Source of the DNA: an uncultured Lachnospiraceae bacterium
GTDB lineage: Bacteria; Bacillota; Clostridia; Lachnospirales; Lachnospiraceae
Length of the DNA stretch: 64,000 bases
Assembly (NCBI GenBank): GCA_947626435.1
Contig: CANQSB010000004.1
Coordinates: 88,359 to 152,358 of the forward strand
Direction of reading: 5' to 3'
Shown: in pieces, positions 44,556 through 52,905 of the stretch
Numbering within the stretch: the stretch's first letter is position 1
Layout: the number at the start of each line of letters is the position of its first letter
Notes under the pieces: model-generated
The model's input: only the letters and a program-made list of their open reading frames with translations
What the model was told of the DNA's origin: nothing
The model's database searches: none
Made by a program: the position numbers and the translations under genes

Positions 44556-44587
44556 AAAAGGCGGCTTAGAAAACAAGCCGCCTTTTT
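44556..44587. terminator. Intrinsic terminator
   Basis: AAAAGGCGGCTT (44556-44567) pairs perfectly with AAGCCGCCTTTT (44575-44586). Confidence 0.92.
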
Positions 44588-44614
44588 GTGCAAAAAATTT
44601 CCCCCAAAAAGTAA

Positions 44615-44643
44615 TTGACAGTTATTAATCAGTAAATTAATAT
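44615..44643 (+). promoter_or_regulatory. Promoter giving a probably leaderless mRNA
   Basis: TTGACA (44615-44620), 17-base spacer, TAATAT (44638-44643). The expected start point, 7 bases past the -10, is the A of the ATG at 44650. No ribosome binding site is visible. Confidence 0.7.
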
Positions 44644-44649
44644 ATACCT

Positions 44650-45807
44650 ATGAGAAAATATGAATTGATAGCCCCATGCCACTTTGGCTTGGAGGCAGTA
44701 TTAAAAAAAGAAATAATAGACTTAGGCTATGACATATCGCAGGTCGAGGACGGCAGAGTTACCTTTATAGGCGATGACGAGGCGGTATGCCGCGCAAACA
44801 TAGGCTTAAGGACGGCCGAACGCGTACTCATCAAGGTCGGCAGCTTCAAGGCGGAAACATTTGACGAGCTGTTTGAAGGCACGAAAGCGCTTGCGTGGGA
44901 AGACTACATCCCATCTGACGCCAAATTTTGGGTGACAAAGGCAGCCGGAATAAAGAGCAAGCTCTTTTCACCGTCCGACATCCAGTCAATCATGAAAAAG
45001 GCTATAGTCGAACGCCTGAAGCAGGCGTATAAAATAAACTGGTTTGAGGAAAAAGGCGCGTCCTACCCCATCAGAGTGTCGATAATGAAGGACATAGTCA
45101 CAATCGGTTTGGACACTACAGGCGAGTCATTGCATAAGCGCGGTTACAGGAAGCTTGTGGCAAAAGCCCCAATCGCGGAAAACCTCGCGGCGGCGCTCAT
45201 CATGCTTACGCCATGGCGGGCTGACAGAATACTCGTAGACCCGTTTTGCGGCAGCGGCACAATCCCCATAGAGGCGGCGCTTATGGCGGCAAATATAGCC
45301 CCGGGCATGAAACGCCGCTATACGGCGCAGACATGGACGAACCTCATACCCAAAAAGGTCTGGGACGACTGCTATGAGGAGGCTCACGACATGGTGGACA
45401 AGACCGTCAGGGTATGCATAGAAGGCTCTGACATAGATTCCGACCTGATAAGCATCGCGCGTCAGAATGCGCGTCTGGCAGGCGTAGCCGATATGATTAA
45501 ATTTGAACAAAGGGATATCGCGCAGCTTTCCCACGATGGCGAATACGGCTTCATCATCACCAATCCGCCATACGGCGAACGCCTCGAAGAAAAGGAAGGC
45601 ATCCCGCCGCTTTACAAAAAAATAGGCGAGCGCTTTAAGCTGCTCGACAAATGGTCACTGTACCTGATAACCTCATACGAGGGTGTGGAAAAGGCGATAG
45701 GGCGCCGCGCGGATAAAAACCGCAAAATATACAATGGCATGATAAAGACCTACTATTATCAGTTTATGGGACCAAAGCCAAAGGGACGCAGTCATGGAGA
45801 CAGTTGA
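44650..45807 (+). CDS. THUMP-domain class I rRNA guanine methyltransferase (RlmL/YpsC-like)
   Basis: A cytoplasmic S-adenosylmethionine-dependent methyltransferase of 385 residues. The N-terminus MRKYELIAPCHFGLEAVLKKEI is typical of the YpsC/RlmL N-domain. A THUMP RNA-binding domain covers about 45-155. The catalytic domain has the SAM-binding motif DPFCGSGT (197-204) and NPPYGE (305-310), as in N2-guanine methylases. By family it should modify 23S rRNA, near G2445 in E. coli numbering. The ATG coincides with the expected transcription start, so it seems to be translated without a leader. It overlaps the next gene by 14 bases and begins a four-gene operon. Confidence 0.88.
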   Translation: MRKYELIAPCHFGLEAVLKKEIIDLGYDISQVEDGRVTFIGDDEAVCRANIGLRTAERVLIKVGSFKAETFDELFEGTKALAWEDYIPSDAKFWVTKAAGIKSKLFSPSDIQSIMKKAIVERLKQAYKINWFEEKGASYPIRVSIMKDIVTIGLDTTGESLHKRGYRKLVAKAPIAENLAAALIMLTPWRADRILVDPFCGSGTIPIEAALMAANIAPGMKRRYTAQTWTNLIPKKVWDDCYEEAHDMVDKTVRVCIEGSDIDSDLISIARQNARLAGVADMIKFEQRDIAQLSHDGEYGFIITNPPYGERLEEKEGIPPLYKKIGERFKLLDKWSLYLITSYEGVEKAIGRRADKNRKIYNGMIKTYYYQFMGPKPKGRSHGDS

Positions 45808-46945
45808 GGTTGAAGAAAGCATAAATACGCTTGAAGAAGAGAATCCTGAAAATAATATAACGGAAGTCCCCCCTACGCTTACCGAAGCGGAACAAATAAG
45901 CCTTTTAAGGGAAAAAATGAGCGGCCTTTACAGAAAGGCGCAGTACGCCGCTATAGCGTTTTTCGCGTTATCGGCGCTGCTTATGACGGGCTTTAAGCTT
46001 AATGAAAGCTTTTTTGACGCAAACAGCCGCATAAGCTTCCTCATGGAACGCCTGAACGAAGAGCAGCAAAAGCTTTTGCTGCCAAAGCTTAATGTAAAGG
46101 CAGACTTTGTGGACGAGCCACATTCAAGGCTCTCGATAAGGCTTGACAAGCCGATTTCCACTCAAAATATAAGCGTCAGGGAGGAATTTACGCGCAATAA
46201 GCTTGTCATTACGCTTTTGGGAGAGTCCGAGGATATAAGCGACGGCGTTGACATTGTCAGCGATTCTACGATAATGGACGCGGTAGGAGTATACCGACAG
46301 GGCGAGGACGTCGTGGTGGAGGTTTACTGCAACGACAGCTACAGTTGGGCAATGGACAATGCGCCGGGGACGCTTTCGTTTTCCTTTGATGACATCAAAA
46401 ATACGTATGCCAATACGGCGGTGGTATATGTGCCGTACGAGGACAAAAACCGTTTGGTGATGTCCGAGTGGCAGCAGGCGCTGTCGCGCTATGCGGCGGA
46501 TAACGACCTGAAGCTTTTCCTTTCCTATAATATGCAGGAAAGCTATACGGAGCAGGATGTCGTGGAATTTGCCAATGACATAGATGCCGATATGCTTCTT
46601 GGCGTCAGCGTGTATACGGACAGCGGCGTTACGGACGAGAGCGCGCGGATAGTGTGCAACAGCGAGTATTTTATACCGGATTTTGGCAGTACGCAGCTTG
46701 CCATAGCGGCGGCAGAGGCGGTTATAGAAGAAACAAGGCTTTCGATTGACGGGTTTCGCGAGTGTGATGATGAGGATATTCTGGTGAAAACGGCGAAAAT
46801 CCCTGCCGCAGCCATCGAAATATTTCAGCCGGTTAGTGACGCGGTTGACATTGAGGAAGCCTATGAATTAAACGAAAGCATAATAGAGGCTGTCAAAGCT
46901 ACATTTGCGGCAGCGGCTGAATATATTGGAGGATTACGTCAATGA
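45794..46945 (+). CDS. Single-pass membrane protein with degenerate amidase-like extracellular region
   Basis: The 383-residue protein has an acidic N-terminal tail, one membrane helix (about 47-68), a coiled-coil stretch (about 78-98), a beta-rich region (about 100-205) resembling an AMIN-like domain, and a C-terminal alpha/beta region (about 210-380). The order NRLVMSEWQQALSRYAADNDLKLFLSYN followed by ANDIDADMLLGVSVYTDSG resembles the core of amidase_3 cell-wall hydrolases. The zinc-binding His and Glu of that family are absent, so catalysis is unlikely. It overlaps the methyltransferase by 14 bases and rdgB by 4. I do not know its role; wall binding or regulation of a hydrolase is a guess. 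Confidence 0.6.
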   Translation: METVEVEESINTLEEENPENNITEVPPTLTEAEQISLLREKMSGLYRKAQYAAIAFFALSALLMTGFKLNESFFDANSRISFLMERLNEEQQKLLLPKLNVKADFVDEPHSRLSIRLDKPISTQNISVREEFTRNKLVITLLGESEDISDGVDIVSDSTIMDAVGVYRQGEDVVVEVYCNDSYSWAMDNAPGTLSFSFDDIKNTYANTAVVYVPYEDKNRLVMSEWQQALSRYAADNDLKLFLSYNMQESYTEQDVVEFANDIDADMLLGVSVYTDSGVTDESARIVCNSEYFIPDFGSTQLAIAAAEAVIEETRLSIDGFRECDDEDILVKTAKIPAAAIEIFQPVSDAVDIEEAYELNESIIEAVKATFAAAAEYIGGLRQ

Positions 46946-47562
46946 AAATAGTGTTTGCCACAGGCAATGAAGGCAAAATGAGAGAGATACGGATGATAAT
47001 GTCTGACCTGGATATAGAGATTAAATCAATGAAGGAGCTTGGCATAGACATTCCTATAGACGAAAACGGCACGACTTTCGAGGAAAACGCGCAAATCAAG
47101 GCGGAGGCAATCGCCCAAGAGCTTGCAAGGCGGGGCGAGAGGGTGATAGTGCTGGCTGACGATTCGGGGCTGGAGGTAGATTATCTGGGCAAGGAGCCGG
47201 GCGTATATTCGGCGCGCTATATGGGCGAGGACACGCCGTATTCCATCAAAAACGCAAGCCTCATCAAGCGGCTTGAGGGCGTGCCAGATGAGAAGCGTAC
47301 GGCGCGTTTTGTGTGCGTTATCGCGGCAGTGATGCCGGATGGGACGTCATATCATACAAGAGCCACCGTAGAGGGGATAATAGGATATGAGGAGAAAGGC
47401 GCAAACGGATTTGGTTACGACCCGATTTTTTATCTGCCGGAGTATGGCAAATATTCCGCGGAGTTTGCGCCCGATGAGAAAAACCGCATAAGCCACAGAG
47501 GAAAAGCACTTGAAAAGATGAAGGAGTACCTGAAAAACAGTAAAACTTTTGCGGATAAATAA
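46942..47562 (+). CDS. rdgB: XTP/dITP pyrophosphatase (RdgB/HAM1)
   Basis: This house-cleaning enzyme of 206 residues hydrolyses dITP and XTP to monophosphates, keeping deaminated purines out of DNA. The substrate motif FATGNEGKMREI at the N-terminus, the metal/catalytic segment VLADDSGLEVDYL with GVYSARY, and the late FGYDPIFYLPEYGKYSAEF and SHRGKALEKM are all conserved. It overlaps the upstream membrane-protein gene by 4 bases (ATGA), with a GGAGG site before it. The next gene follows 16 bases after the stop. Confidence 0.95.
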   Translation: MKIVFATGNEGKMREIRMIMSDLDIEIKSMKELGIDIPIDENGTTFEENAQIKAEAIAQELARRGERVIVLADDSGLEVDYLGKEPGVYSARYMGEDTPYSIKNASLIKRLEGVPDEKRTARFVCVIAAVMPDGTSYHTRATVEGIIGYEEKGANGFGYDPIFYLPEYGKYSAEFAPDEKNRISHRGKALEKMKEYLKNSKTFADK

Positions 47563-47578
47563 GGAAAGTGCGGCGGAT

Positions 47579-48061
47579 ATGAGGATATTGGTTATAAGCG
47601 ATACACATAGAAAAGATGAAAATTTTTTTAAGCTTATAAAAAAGCTTGGCAAGCTGGACATGGTGATACACCTTGGCGATGTGGAGGGCAGCGAGGAAAT
47701 CATAAGCGAGGCATCAGGCTGCCGCGTGGAGATGGTGGCGGGCAACAATGATTTTTTTAGTGACCTGCCTACGGAGAAAACATTTTATATCGGTAAATAC
47801 CGCGTTTGGATTACTCATGGGCATCGCTATTATATCGGAATGGGCAATGAGATGATAAAACGAGAGGCCGTGGCGCAAGGGATGGATATAGTGATGTACG
47901 GTCATACTCACAGACCCGTCATAGACATTTCCAAAGACATAATAGCCATAAATCCCGGAAGCCTGTCATATCCGAGGCAGGAAAATAAAAAGCCGTCATA
48001 CATAATCATGGAACTTGACCGCAATGGCGAGGCTCATTTTGCGCTTAATTTTATGGAGTAA
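47579..48061 (+). CDS. YfcE/MJ0936-type metallophosphoesterase
   Basis: A cytosolic phosphodiesterase of 160 residues. The two-metal site motifs are present in order: SDTHR (Asp/His), LGDVEG, GNND, THGH and YGHTH. The family hydrolyses phosphodiesters in vitro; the natural substrate is not established. The start is placed at the ATG where the family begins, with AAGGAAAG about 7 bases upstream; the frame back to 47549 overlaps rdgB. The pairing of rdgB with this gene is common in Clostridia. It ends the operon; the tRNA promoter follows within 55 bases. Confidence 0.92.
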   Translation: MRILVISDTHRKDENFFKLIKKLGKLDMVIHLGDVEGSEEIISEASGCRVEMVAGNNDFFSDLPTEKTFYIGKYRVWITHGHRYYIGMGNEMIKREAVAQGMDIVMYGHTHRPVIDISKDIIAINPGSLSYPRQENKKPSYIIMELDRNGEAHFALNFME

Positions 48062-48112
48062 CGGCAAAAATAAAAAAATGCTAAAAAATATTTAGAATTG
48101 ATGAAAAATGTG

Positions 48113-48141
48113 TTGACACGCACAGTTTAATTATGTATAAT
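48113..48141 (+). promoter_or_regulatory. Perfect consensus promoter of the tRNA operon
   Basis: TTGACA (48113-48118), 17-base spacer, TATAAT (48136-48141). Confidence 0.9.
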
Positions 48142-48202
48142 AATATTCGTCGCTGTGAGAAATAATGCTTAGCATATATGCAGGGTGTCGTTATACGGAT
48201 AT

Positions 48203-48277
48203 CGGGGTGTGGCTCAGCTTGGCTAGAGCGCCTGGTTTGGGACCAGGAGGTCGCAGGTTCGAATCCTGTCACCCCGA
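48203..48277 (+). tRNA. tRNA-Pro (TGG)
   Basis: Acceptor arms CGGGGTG/CACCCCG; anticodon stem CCTGG/CCAGG with loop TTTGGGA; T-loop GGTTCGAATCC. CCA is not encoded. Confidence 0.96.
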
Positions 48278-48299
48278 CTTACAGTTGTTATAATTATAT

Positions 48300-48370
48300 G
48301 CGGGTGTAGTTCAATGGTAGAACACTAGCCTTCCAAGCTAGATACGTGGGTTCGATTCCCATCACCCGCT
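48300..48370 (+). tRNA. tRNA-Gly (TCC)
   Basis: Acceptor arms GCGGGTG/CACCCGC; anticodon stem CTAGC/GCTAG with loop CTTCCAA. CCA is not encoded. A small ATCCAC/GTGGAT hairpin follows in the spacer. Confidence 0.96.
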
Positions 48371-48449
48371 TAGCGGGAAAATTGCCCGTCGTATTAAGGA
48401 TTCATCCACTTTAGGTGGATGGATTGCTTTTGTAGGGAATGCCGCGAAT

Positions 48450-48523
<74 letters not shown>

Positions 48524-48557
48524 CTTTTGAGATTGAGCTTGCCTTATCTCATATATG

Positions 48558-48631
48558 GTGGGTATAGCGCAGCTGGTTAGCGCGTCAGATTGTGGCTCTG
48601 AAGGCCCAGGGTTCGAATCCCTGTACCCACC
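48558..48631 (+). tRNA. tRNA-His (GTG)
   Basis: Acceptor arms GTGGGTA/TACCCAC; anticodon stem TCAGA/TCTGA with loop TTGTGGC. A genomic G at 48557 can supply G-1 opposite the C73 discriminator, as expected for tRNA-His. Confidence 0.96.
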
Positions 48632-48635
48632 CTCT

Positions 48636-48707
48636 TGGGCTATCGCCAAGCGGTAAGGCACAGGGTTTTGATCCCTGCATTCGCTGGTTCGAATCCAGCT
48701 AGCCCAG
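48636..48707 (+). tRNA. tRNA-Gln (TTG)
   Basis: Acceptor arms TGGGCTA/TAGCCCA; anticodon stem CAGGG/CCCTG with loop TTTTGAT. It starts 4 bases after tRNA-His. Confidence 0.96.
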
Positions 48708-48777
48708 TTTCTTTTTTATGAAATATCAGGATAAGTTAAGGCATGCTGTCAGTGGCAGCAGCTTTCAGATATGATAC

Positions 48778-48850
48778 GGGACACTAGCTCAGTCGGTAGA
48801 GCACTTGACTTTTAATCAAGTTGTCGCGGGTTCGATTCCCGCGTGTCTCA
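48778..48850 (+). tRNA. tRNA-Lys (TTT)
   Basis: Acceptor arms GGGACAC/GTGTCTC with one G-U pair; anticodon stem CTTGA/TCAAG with loop CTTTTAA. Confidence 0.96.
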
Positions 48851-48858
48851 CTAAATAT

Positions 48859-48900
48859 AAACCGCTTGGAAGTCAATTAAGACTTTCAAGCGGTTTTCTT
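48859..48900. terminator. Terminator of the tRNA operon, probably bidirectional
   Basis: AAACCGCTTGGAAGTC pairs with GACTTTCAAGCGGTTTT; a T-rich tail follows, and an A-rich start suits the convergent chemoreceptor gene. Confidence 0.85.
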
Positions 48901-48924
48901 TTAGAATATAATCGAAAATAATTA

Positions 48925-50904
48925 TCAGTCGTTGTCAAGGTCGGAATTCGCGACCTTGAAGCCTTTCACAAGCTTTTCAAGATTTTCGGACTGCTTTGAC
49001 AATGATTCTGTGGCGGCTGCCGTCTGCTGCGCTGTTGCGGTGTTTTCCAGCACTACGTCTGAAATGTTGGAAATTTCGCTGCGGATGATCTTCATAGTGT
49101 CCGCCTGCTTTGACGTATCCCGGGTGATTGATTGGAATGCCTCTGAAATTTCAGCGGAATCATTCACTATGCTGTGAAGGCAGACGGCGGTTTTGTCCGC
49201 GTATTCCCTGCTCTTGCTGATGTTGTTCAGGCATCCGTCAATAAGCTCGGCAGTCTTTTTCGATTCTTCGCCGCATTGTATCGCGAGGCTTCTTACGGCA
49301 TCCGCCACGACTGCAAAGCCCTTTCCATGTTCTCCGGCTCTTGCCGCTTCAACGGAAGCGTTGAGAGCAAGCAGGTTTGTCTGCAATGCGATGGATTCTA
49401 TCGCGCCGACAACTTTTCTGATGTCGGATGACATACTCTCTATTTCTTCGATAACATGGAAAAGCTCTACCATTTCGTCGTTACCATTGCCGATTAGTGT
49501 ATTGAGGCTTGCAAGCTTATCATTTATGACGAGGCAGTGCTCGGAATTGTTGTCAATGCGCTGTGTGATTCCGTCTACCTCGGATTCGAGCTTTTGTATG
49601 GAATCTGACTGTGTCTGCGTGCCTTCCGAGAGCTTGTCGGCCGCCTCCATAAGCTGGCATGAGCCGTTTAACACGCTGGAGGTGGATTCCTGTACCGCAA
49701 GCAGCAGGTAATTCAAGGTATTGCGGATTGAGTTTACCGATTTTGAAAGCTTGTTAAACTCGCCGGGGTACGGCTTCATATCGTGCTTCGTAAGATCGCC
49801 GTTTACGATGCTTCCGAGGATGCTGTTTGCGTCGCTTATGATATTTGAAAGCGTGTCCACCAGTTCTGCGCTTGCCGTTTGAAGTACGCCGATTTCATTT
49901 TTCTTTTTTTGATTGTTTTTGCTTATTTTGATTGCAAAGTTGCCTTCTGAAATATGTACGACTGCCTGTTGTATTTCAGAAACCGGTTTAAGCATAGTGT
50001 TTACCCTGACGAATAAGAGCAGAGTGAATACGATCATTAAAATAATATTTCCGATAAATGTGACCTGCAGAGCATCAATTACCTGTTTGCGTATTACTGA
50101 CTGCTCTTTTGTTATGCCGATTTTCCACTGAGTCGCGTCTATGGTGCTGACCGCGGCGTATTTTTCTTTGCCGTCATAATCGGTAAATTCGGTTGTCTCC
50201 TGCGCGGACAGATTCAAATCAACATATTCTGTAAGTATTGTGTTTCCTTCCTCTTTGGGCAGGAAAGCTTTGTTTTCATGCGTTATGACGCTGCCGTCGG
50301 CTGCGAGCATAAATGCCTGAACACTCGGGTCTGTGCTTATTCCGTTGACGATTTCAACCAATCTGTCAATCGTGATATCCGCAAGCACGACAGCCTGTTT
50401 TCCCGCGATTTTGCAGGGCGTTGCGATACTTACGATCATCTGTCCTGTCGCAAAGTCCACATAGGGCTCGGTATACGCTATGCCGCCCGCTTCCATAGCT
50501 GCCGTCCACCATACTCTTGTCGTAGGGTCCAAATCAAGCGTTGAGTGATCGGCAGGGAGGACGCTTTTGTTATATTCAAAGCAGGCATAATACATCAGGG
50601 CGTCTTCATTCTGTGGAAGGTTAAGCTCCAGATAATTCATAATATTTTCAGGATCGAGGTCATTTTGGTAAACCAGGGCATCTTTTATAGTGTTGAGGAT
50701 GCCTGCCTGTTTTTCGAGCCAGCCGTTGATTATTTCAGCGTTTTCCGAAGCCTCTGACATAAGCTCGGATTTATTGCTGTCATTTAAAATACCATTTACG
50801 ATAATGCTGACGGAAATCTGTGAAACAATAATGATAATCATAATGCAGACAGCAACGAAAAAAGATACGCTTCCCTTGACTGTTCGTGTTTTTGTGTGAG
50901 CCAT
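48925..50904 (-). CDS. Methyl-accepting chemotaxis protein with Cache sensor domain
   Basis: A membrane receptor of 659 residues. TM1 lies at about 12-37 and TM2 at about 283-303. The extracellular region between them is a double-Cache domain, recognisable from [39 protein letters not shown], a fold that typically binds amino acids, organic acids or similar small ligands. HAMP follows TM2, and the coiled-coil signalling domain has the tip [40 protein letters not shown] lies about 9 bases before the ATG. It converges on the tRNA operon and diverges from the ThrR-like gene. No che kinase genes are nearby. Confidence 0.94.
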   Translation of the reverse strand: MAHTKTRTVKGSVSFFVAVCIMIIIIVSQISVSIIVNGILNDSNKSELMSEASENAEIINGWLEKQAGILNTIKDALVYQNDLDPENIMNYLELNLPQNEDALMYYACFEYNKSVLPADHSTLDLDPTTRVWWTAAMEAGGIAYTEPYVDFATGQMIVSIATPCKIAGKQAVVLADITIDRLVEIVNGISTDPSVQAFMLAADGSVITHENKAFLPKEEGNTILTEYVDLNLSAQETTEFTDYDGKEKYAAVSTIDATQWKIGITKEQSVIRKQVIDALQVTFIGNIILMIVFTLLLFVRVNTMLKPVSEIQQAVVHISEGNFAIKISKNNQKKKNEIGVLQTASAELVDTLSNIISDANSILGSIVNGDLTKHDMKPYPGEFNKLSKSVNSIRNTLNYLLLAVQESTSSVLNGSCQLMEAADKLSEGTQTQSDSIQKLESEVDGITQRIDNNSEHCLVINDKLASLNTLIGNGNDEMVELFHVIEEIESMSSDIRKVVGAIESIALQTNLLALNASVEAARAGEHGKGFAVVADAVRSLAIQCGEESKKTAELIDGCLNNISKSREYADKTAVCLHSIVNDSAEISEAFQSITRDTSKQADTMKIIRSEISNISDVVLENTATAQQTAAATESLSKQSENLEKLVKGFKVANSDLDND

Positions 50905-51017
50905 ATAGCTGTTCCTCCTGTTATTGAAATAAAAAATAGTAAACGCTATAATAGATTATAACATAATGTTTCGGGAAAAACAGCATATAAAAAAAATAAC
51001 ATTAAAATTAAATGATG

Positions 51018-51064
51018 AAAAGTGCAATAAATGTGTTGCACTTTTTTGTGCGTTATGATAATAT
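51018..51064 (+). promoter_or_regulatory. Promoter with overlapping perfect dyad for the hom/ask cluster
   Basis: TTGCAC (51036-51041), 17-base spacer, TAATAT (51059-51064). The dyad AAAAGTGCAA/TTGCACTTTT (51018-51027/51036-51045) covers the -35 box, so a bound regulator would block RNA polymerase. A terminator role is the alternative, since T residues follow. Confidence 0.65.
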
Positions 51065-51132
51065 GTATCACAGTGACGCACAAATGTCTTTGAAGGAAAA
51101 ACACGCGCACTGAATCGGCAAGGGGTATAATA

Positions 51133-51576
51133 ATGAAAGAAGCAGCAGATTATTATGTTGTAAAAAAGAGGGCACTGCCGGAGGTTCTGCTGAAAGTCGT
51201 GGAGGTAAACCGTCTGCTTGAGACAAAAAAGGCCGCGTCCGTACAGGAGGCGGCGGACAAGGTCGGGATAAGCAGGAGCTCTTATTATAAGTATAAGGAC
51301 GATATTTTTCCCTTTCACGACTCGGCACAGGGAACGACGCTGTCGCTTGCCTGCCAGATGGATGACGAGCCGGGTCTTTTGTCTGATGTGCTGAGGGTGG
51401 TGGCGGAGTTTCGCGCGAATATCCTCACGATACACCAGACTATTCCGATTAACGGGATAGCGTCGCTTTCGCTCAGCGTACAGATACTGGACACTACGGG
51501 CAATGTGTCGGAAATGGTGTATGGCATGGAGCAGATAAGCGGCGTGCGCAATGTGAAGATTTTGGCGAGACAATAG
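51133..51576 (+). CDS. thrR: ACT-domain regulator, PheB/ThrR family
   Basis: A protein of 147 residues combining a short helix-turn-helix-like N-terminus (AASVQEAADKVGISRSSYYKYKDDIFPF) with a C-terminal ACT domain (about 72-145, LSLACQMDDEPGLLSDVLRVVAEFRANILTIHQTIP). In Bacillus subtilis the homologue ThrR (earlier PheB) controls the homoserine dehydrogenase and aspartate kinase genes, and here exactly those genes follow. The ACT domain probably senses an amino acid, threonine being the best guess. AAGGGG lies 7 bases before the ATG. The dyad over its own promoter is a good candidate operator. Confidence 0.8.
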   Translation: MKEAADYYVVKKRALPEVLLKVVEVNRLLETKKAASVQEAADKVGISRSSYYKYKDDIFPFHDSAQGTTLSLACQMDDEPGLLSDVLRVVAEFRANILTIHQTIPINGIASLSLSVQILDTTGNVSEMVYGMEQISGVRNVKILARQ

Positions 51577-51643
51577 TATGGCAGGGATTTTTAAGTATAA
51601 AATAAAAAGGAAAGCCGCGTGTGCGGCGGAATGAGAGGTTGAG

Positions 51644-52846
51644 ATGATTAAGGTAGCGATTTTAGGATACGGTACGGTCGGAAGCGGCGTGTTTGAGGTA
51701 ATCAGGAAAAACAAAGACGTGATTAGCAGTAAGTTCGCCGAGGGGCTTGAGGTTAAGTATGTGCTTGATTTGAGGGACTTTGAGGACGACCCCGTAAGCG
51801 AGGTGCTGGTGCATGACGTGGATATTATTTTAAATGACCCGGAAGTATCAATCGTATGCGAGACTATGGGCGGCGTCAAGCCTGCGTATGATTTTACGAG
51901 GCGTGCGCTTGAAAACGGCAAAAGCGTATGCACATCCAATAAAGAGCTTGTCGAGAAATACGGGCCTGAGCTTTTACAGATAGCCAAGGCGCACAACTGC
52001 AGCTATCTGTTTGAGGCGAGCGTGGGCGGCGGCATACCTATCATAAGACCGCTTAGGACTTCTCTTGCGCAGGAGGAAATCCTTTCAATCACAGGTATAT
52101 TGAACGGCACGACAAACTATATTCTGACGAAGATGGAGACGGAAGGGCTTGCGTTTGACGACGTGCTGAAGCGTGCGCAGGAAAAGGGCTATGCTGAAAA
52201 AAATCCCGACGCTGACGTGCTTGGCTTTGACGCCTGCCGCAAGATAGCGATTCTTACATCGCTTGCATATGGTAAGAATGTGAGCTTTTCAGATATCACG
52301 ACGGAGGGCATTACCAATATAAAGGACGTCGATTTTGCTTATGCGAAAAAGCTTGGCGCGACGATTAAGCTTTTCGCCAAGAGCATGAAGAAGAATGATA
52401 AATATTACGCGATAGTGGCACCATTTATCGTAAGCCCTGAAAATCCGCTGTTTGCCGTAAACGGAGTGTTTAACGCAATCCTTGTAAACGGAAATATGGG
52501 CGGCGAGACGATGTATTACGGCAAGGGCGCCGGAAAGCTTGCGACGGCGAGCGCGGTGGTTTCTGATGTGCTGGACTGCGCAAGGCATATCGGCAAGCAC
52601 TTGGAAGTGAAATGGGACAGCGAAAAGCTTGAAATATCCCCACTTGACGGAGCCGTTAGAAGATTTTTCGTGCGTGTTTCAGATACGGACGAGGCGAGGA
52701 TTAAGAGCGTATTTGGCGAGGCGGACATATTGACGGGCGTTGCCGGCGGCGAGTGCGGATTTGTCACGCCTGAGATGACTGAAAAAGAGTACAAAGAAAA
52801 AGCGGCGCAGTACGGCAATGTTATAAGCATGATTAGGGTAGACTAG
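51644..52846 (+). CDS. hom: Homoserine dehydrogenase
   Basis: A cytosolic enzyme of 400 residues that reduces aspartate semialdehyde to homoserine on the way to threonine and methionine. The NAD(P)-binding GYGTVGSG lies near the N-terminus. The substrate region contains LFEASVGGGIPIIRPL and GILNGTTNYILT, then YAEKNPDADVLGFDACRKIAIL with the conserved catalytic Lys/Asp residues. A short ACT-like tail (about 340-400) suggests feedback control by threonine. GAGAGG lies 7 bases before the ATG. It is flanked by the ThrR-like regulator and aspartate kinase. Confidence 0.95.
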   Translation: MIKVAILGYGTVGSGVFEVIRKNKDVISSKFAEGLEVKYVLDLRDFEDDPVSEVLVHDVDIILNDPEVSIVCETMGGVKPAYDFTRRALENGKSVCTSNKELVEKYGPELLQIAKAHNCSYLFEASVGGGIPIIRPLRTSLAQEEILSITGILNGTTNYILTKMETEGLAFDDVLKRAQEKGYAEKNPDADVLGFDACRKIAILTSLAYGKNVSFSDITTEGITNIKDVDFAYAKKLGATIKLFAKSMKKNDKYYAIVAPFIVSPENPLFAVNGVFNAILVNGNMGGETMYYGKGAGKLATASAVVSDVLDCARHIGKHLEVKWDSEKLEISPLDGAVRRFFVRVSDTDEARIKSVFGEADILTGVAGGECGFVTPEMTEKEYKEKAAQYGNVISMIRVD

Positions 52847-52905
52847 AAATTGCCGTTTGGCGTAATAAAATAAATAATGCAGGTTAGTGTAAAGGAGAAT
52901 ATATT

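Noticed and set aside
50956..51996. 346-residue minus-strand frame across the ThrR-like and hom genes
   Set aside because: It runs antisense through two clear genes and a promoter, with no ribosome binding site.
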